From NCBI GenBank assembly GCA_964563135.1, contig CAZLWV010000020.1, forward strand, positions 1-64,000: 64,000 bases of DNA, given 5' to 3'. Under the pieces are notes generated by a model. The model did no database searches. It saw only the letters and a program-made list of their open reading frames with translations, and was not told the DNA's origin. The stretch is from JAAYAY01 sp964563135. Its GTDB lineage: Bacteria > Planctomycetota > Planctomycetia > Pirellulales > Thermoguttaceae. Below are positions 62,151 through 64,000 of the stretch, piece after piece; the first letter of the stretch is position 1; every line of letters starts with the position of its first letter. Made by a program: the position numbers and the translations under genes.

Positions 62151-63044
62151 ATGGTCCTGCGGTACTTCCTGCGGCAATGGCTCGGCACTCTCGCACAGCG
62201 CAAAGTGCGTGAGACGGTGGTCCACGCTGCGCGTCAATCGCTCCACGAAACGGCCGAAGCCGCCCAGCGTCAGGCCGAGGACCCGGAATTGCGCCGCTGC
62301 GATGTCGGCCTGGTGTTCGCCCTGGGTATCGAGGCCGGCGGCCTGGAGGACCTGCTCGCCGATGTGGTCACGATACGCAGCCCAGGCATTGCGGTTCGGC
62401 TGGGCCGCTTGGGAGCCCGCCGCGTGGCCCTGGTTCAGTCCGGCCCGGGCGGCGAGGCGGCGGCCCGTGCCGCGGCCGCCCTCATTTTGGCCCATCAGCC
62501 CGCATGGCTCTTCTCGGCCGGTTTTGCCGGCGGCCTGGATGCGCGGCTCCGCAAACACGATATCCTCATGGCCGACAAGGTCTGCTGCCCCGATGGTCGC
62601 CACTTCCTGCTCGATCTCAAGGTCGATCCGGCCGGTCTGGCCGCCTCGCCCGGCGTCCACCTCGGCTCTCTCCTGACGACCGACCACATCGTTCGCCTTG
62701 CCGGGGAGAAACGCGAACTGGGGGAAAAATATCATGCCCTCGGCGTCGACATGGAAACCTTCGCGGTTGCCGAGATCTGCCGTCGGGAGAAGGTCCCGCT
62801 TCTGGCCGTCCGCATTATCAGCGACGCGGTCGGCGACGAACTCCCCAAAGATCTCGATCGCCTCATGCGCCAGCCCACAGCCGTTCGCAAGGCCGGCGCG
62901 GTGATGGGGGCCGTCATGAACCGCCCCGGCAGCGTCAAGGACATGTACAAACTCAAGGAAGACGCTCTCCTCGCCTCCGACAAGCTGGCCCGTTTTCTCC
63001 AGTCCATGATCCGCCAACTGGCCCCGGCACTCCCCCGGCAGTGA
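62151..63044 (+). CDS. hpnG: HpnG-type adenosylhopane nucleoside phosphorylase
   Basis: 297 residues. A ~50-residue polar N-terminal extension precedes the phosphorylase fold (DVGLVFALGIEAGGLEDLL, SGPGGEAAARAAAALI, SAGFAGGLDARL, VDMETFAVAEIC). The extension is longer than in typical HpnG, and no clear binding site precedes the ATG, so an internal start is possible. The VDMET motif and SAGFAGG loop bind the nucleoside ribose and base. The enzyme removes adenine from adenosylhopane to give ribosylhopane. Third gene of the operon. Confidence 0.85.
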   Translation: MVLRYFLRQWLGTLAQRKVRETVVHAARQSLHETAEAAQRQAEDPELRRCDVGLVFALGIEAGGLEDLLADVVTIRSPGIAVRLGRLGARRVALVQSGPGGEAAARAAAALILAHQPAWLFSAGFAGGLDARLRKHDILMADKVCCPDGRHFLLDLKVDPAGLAASPGVHLGSLLTTDHIVRLAGEKRELGEKYHALGVDMETFAVAEICRREKVPLLAVRIISDAVGDELPKDLDRLMRQPTAVRKAGAVMGAVMNRPGSVKDMYKLKEDALLASDKLARFLQSMIRQLAPALPRQ

Positions 63045-63075
63045 TTGCCTTTCGGCACAAGCCCCGGCCACTTGC

Positions 63076-64000
63076 CTATTCTGTCTCCCGGACAAACCCG
63101 TGATACAGGCCCAGATAGTAGGGCAGCAGAAACACGGTACCGCTCGCCAGTTCCCGCCCGTTGCCCTCGTAATCCAAGCGCCAGGGATTGGTATTCCAGT
63201 GGTTGAAGTGGCGGTTCTCGACGGGAAGCACCTTGCCGCCGACCAGGTAGCCGGCCGTTTCGCCTCCCGGCCCCAGGATTTCCCCGCTCTGCTGCCGCGG
63301 CAGCAGCACCAGGTCCAGCCGGTGGCTGTTCCGGCACCCCCAATTGACCCGATCGAGCGGAGAACCGCGGAGTGTTGCCATCGAGTCCTCCAGCCAGCCG
63401 TCCCAGGGTGCCAGGGAAAAGGTCCCCCACGGGCTCCTGCACTGCGATTCCAGCCCGAAGGCCGCATACGCGAAATGGAAGAACGGGTTCATCTCCGGCT
63501 GCTCAATCACCCACGCGCTGAAGAACGAAAACAGCATCCGTTCCCGCAACGGCTTGTTCTTGGTGTACTTGACCAGGTTGTAGAACGACATGAACGCCAT
63601 CTCGTCGTCCGACTGGTTCCCCGAACCGATGCCGCGATGGATCTTGTAGATCATGGCGTTCGTGTCGTAAGCGTGCTGCCGGATGAGCCTCTCCGAATGG
63701 GCCCCATAGACACGATCGCCGGTGATGTGCTCCGCCACGGCCAGGTACGAAAGGATGCTCAGCGACTTCAGTCCCCGCTCCTCGGCCCAGTTCGGATCGT
63801 GGTTCAGCGACTCCGGACTGTACACACCCCAGCGGGTCGGCCTGCCGTCGTGATCCACCAGGTTGTAGTCGTGCTCGATCAGGTGGTTCGTCAGGTCCCG
63901 CACGACCTCTCGCACCCGCTCCTTCTCTTCGTCCGTGTCCGCCACCAGGTCGTAGTAGGCCGGGTAGAAGAAGTAGTGCCCGTCGAGCTCGTCGGAACTC
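63076..64000 (-). CDS. Partial protein of unknown family, cut at window edge
   Basis: The reading frame continues past 64000 on the minus strand, so the N-terminus is missing. About 308 residues are visible, mostly helical (EEKERVREVVRDLTNHLI, LKSLSILSYLAVAEHITG, MAFMSFYNLVKYTKN), with GRPTRWGVYSPESL and a C-terminal YLGLYHGFV. This could be an (alpha/alpha)6-barrel-like glycan protein, but I cannot name a family. Convergent with hpnG. Confidence 0.55.
   Translation of the reverse strand, partial: SSDELDGHYFFYPAYYDLVADTDEEKERVREVVRDLTNHLIEHDYNLVDHDGRPTRWGVYSPESLNHDPNWAEERGLKSLSILSYLAVAEHITGDRVYGAHSERLIRQHAYDTNAMIYKIHRGIGSGNQSDDEMAFMSFYNLVKYTKNKPLRERMLFSFFSAWVIEQPEMNPFFHFAYAAFGLESQCRSPWGTFSLAPWDGWLEDSMATLRGSPLDRVNWGCRNSHRLDLVLLPRQQSGEILGPGGETAGYLVGGKVLPVENRHFNHWNTNPWRLDYEGNGRELASGTVFLLPYYLGLYHGFVRETE

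Noticed and set aside
60921..63467. Long minus-strand frame over the hopanoid genes
   Set aside because: Antisense shadow of shc, hpnH and hpnG, which have clear motifs.

Overview
This is a GC-rich bacterial scaffold with three runs of N, and the gene families point to a planctomycete, probably Pirellulales-like. The evidence is an ECF sigma factor coupled to a FecR protein, HzsA-related cytochrome, DUF1080, DUF4838, DUF2961/GH172 and LVIVD-repeat secreted proteins, hopanoid genes, TadE/TadG proteins, and heptamer/pyrimidine-rich intergenic repeats. No rRNA, tRNA or CRISPR array was found. All family names come from reading motifs, not from database searches.

Layout. 1-1147 is non-coding and repeat-rich, with a broken IS110-type transposase start. 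1148-4357 (minus) holds a TadG-like VWA protein and two TadE-like proteins. 4548-8094 (minus) is a tight lptF/G - membrane glycosyltransferase - methyltransferase operon. 8343-10487 (plus) carries a sugar isomerase-like protein, the ribosome rescue hydrolase ArfB and a UVR-motif protein. 10608-16062 is a divergent unit. A XylR/DmpR-type sigma-54 activator faces an operon of an M20 amidohydrolase, an acetate kinase and a degenerate acetate-kinase paralogue. The intergenic region contains a good -24/-12 promoter and two tandem palindromes 21 bp apart. 16181-22133 (minus) has a beta-propeller protein and an ECF sigma - FecR - carboxypeptidase-regulatory-like operon.

22522-57022 is a large block of exported carbohydrate-active or carbohydrate-associated proteins: GH-A clan hydrolases, a GH123-like/DUF4091 protein, GH78 rhamnosidase, GH172, a GH36-like alpha-galactosidase, GH20, DUF4838, DUF1080 and two Tat-exported TIM-barrel proteins. 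Mixed in are a PHP phosphoesterase, a C69 dipeptidase, a di-haem HzsA-related protein, an LVIVD propeller, a metallophosphoesterase, an alkaline phosphatase and a cytosolic UROD-like protein. No transporter, SusC/D pair, sulfatase or sugar regulator is seen there. 57086-64000 has an unrecognised protein, the hopanoid operon shc-hpnH-hpnG, and a partial gene at the edge.

The most promising novel system is the sigma-54 unit at 10.6-16.1 kb: an aromatic-sensor-type activator, its likely operator pair and promoter, and an amidohydrolase plus an acetate kinase with an overlapping predicted pseudokinase. The 50-N gap at 34312-34361 looks like a scaffolding error, because a 15-base duplication on its two sides restores one reading frame when joined.
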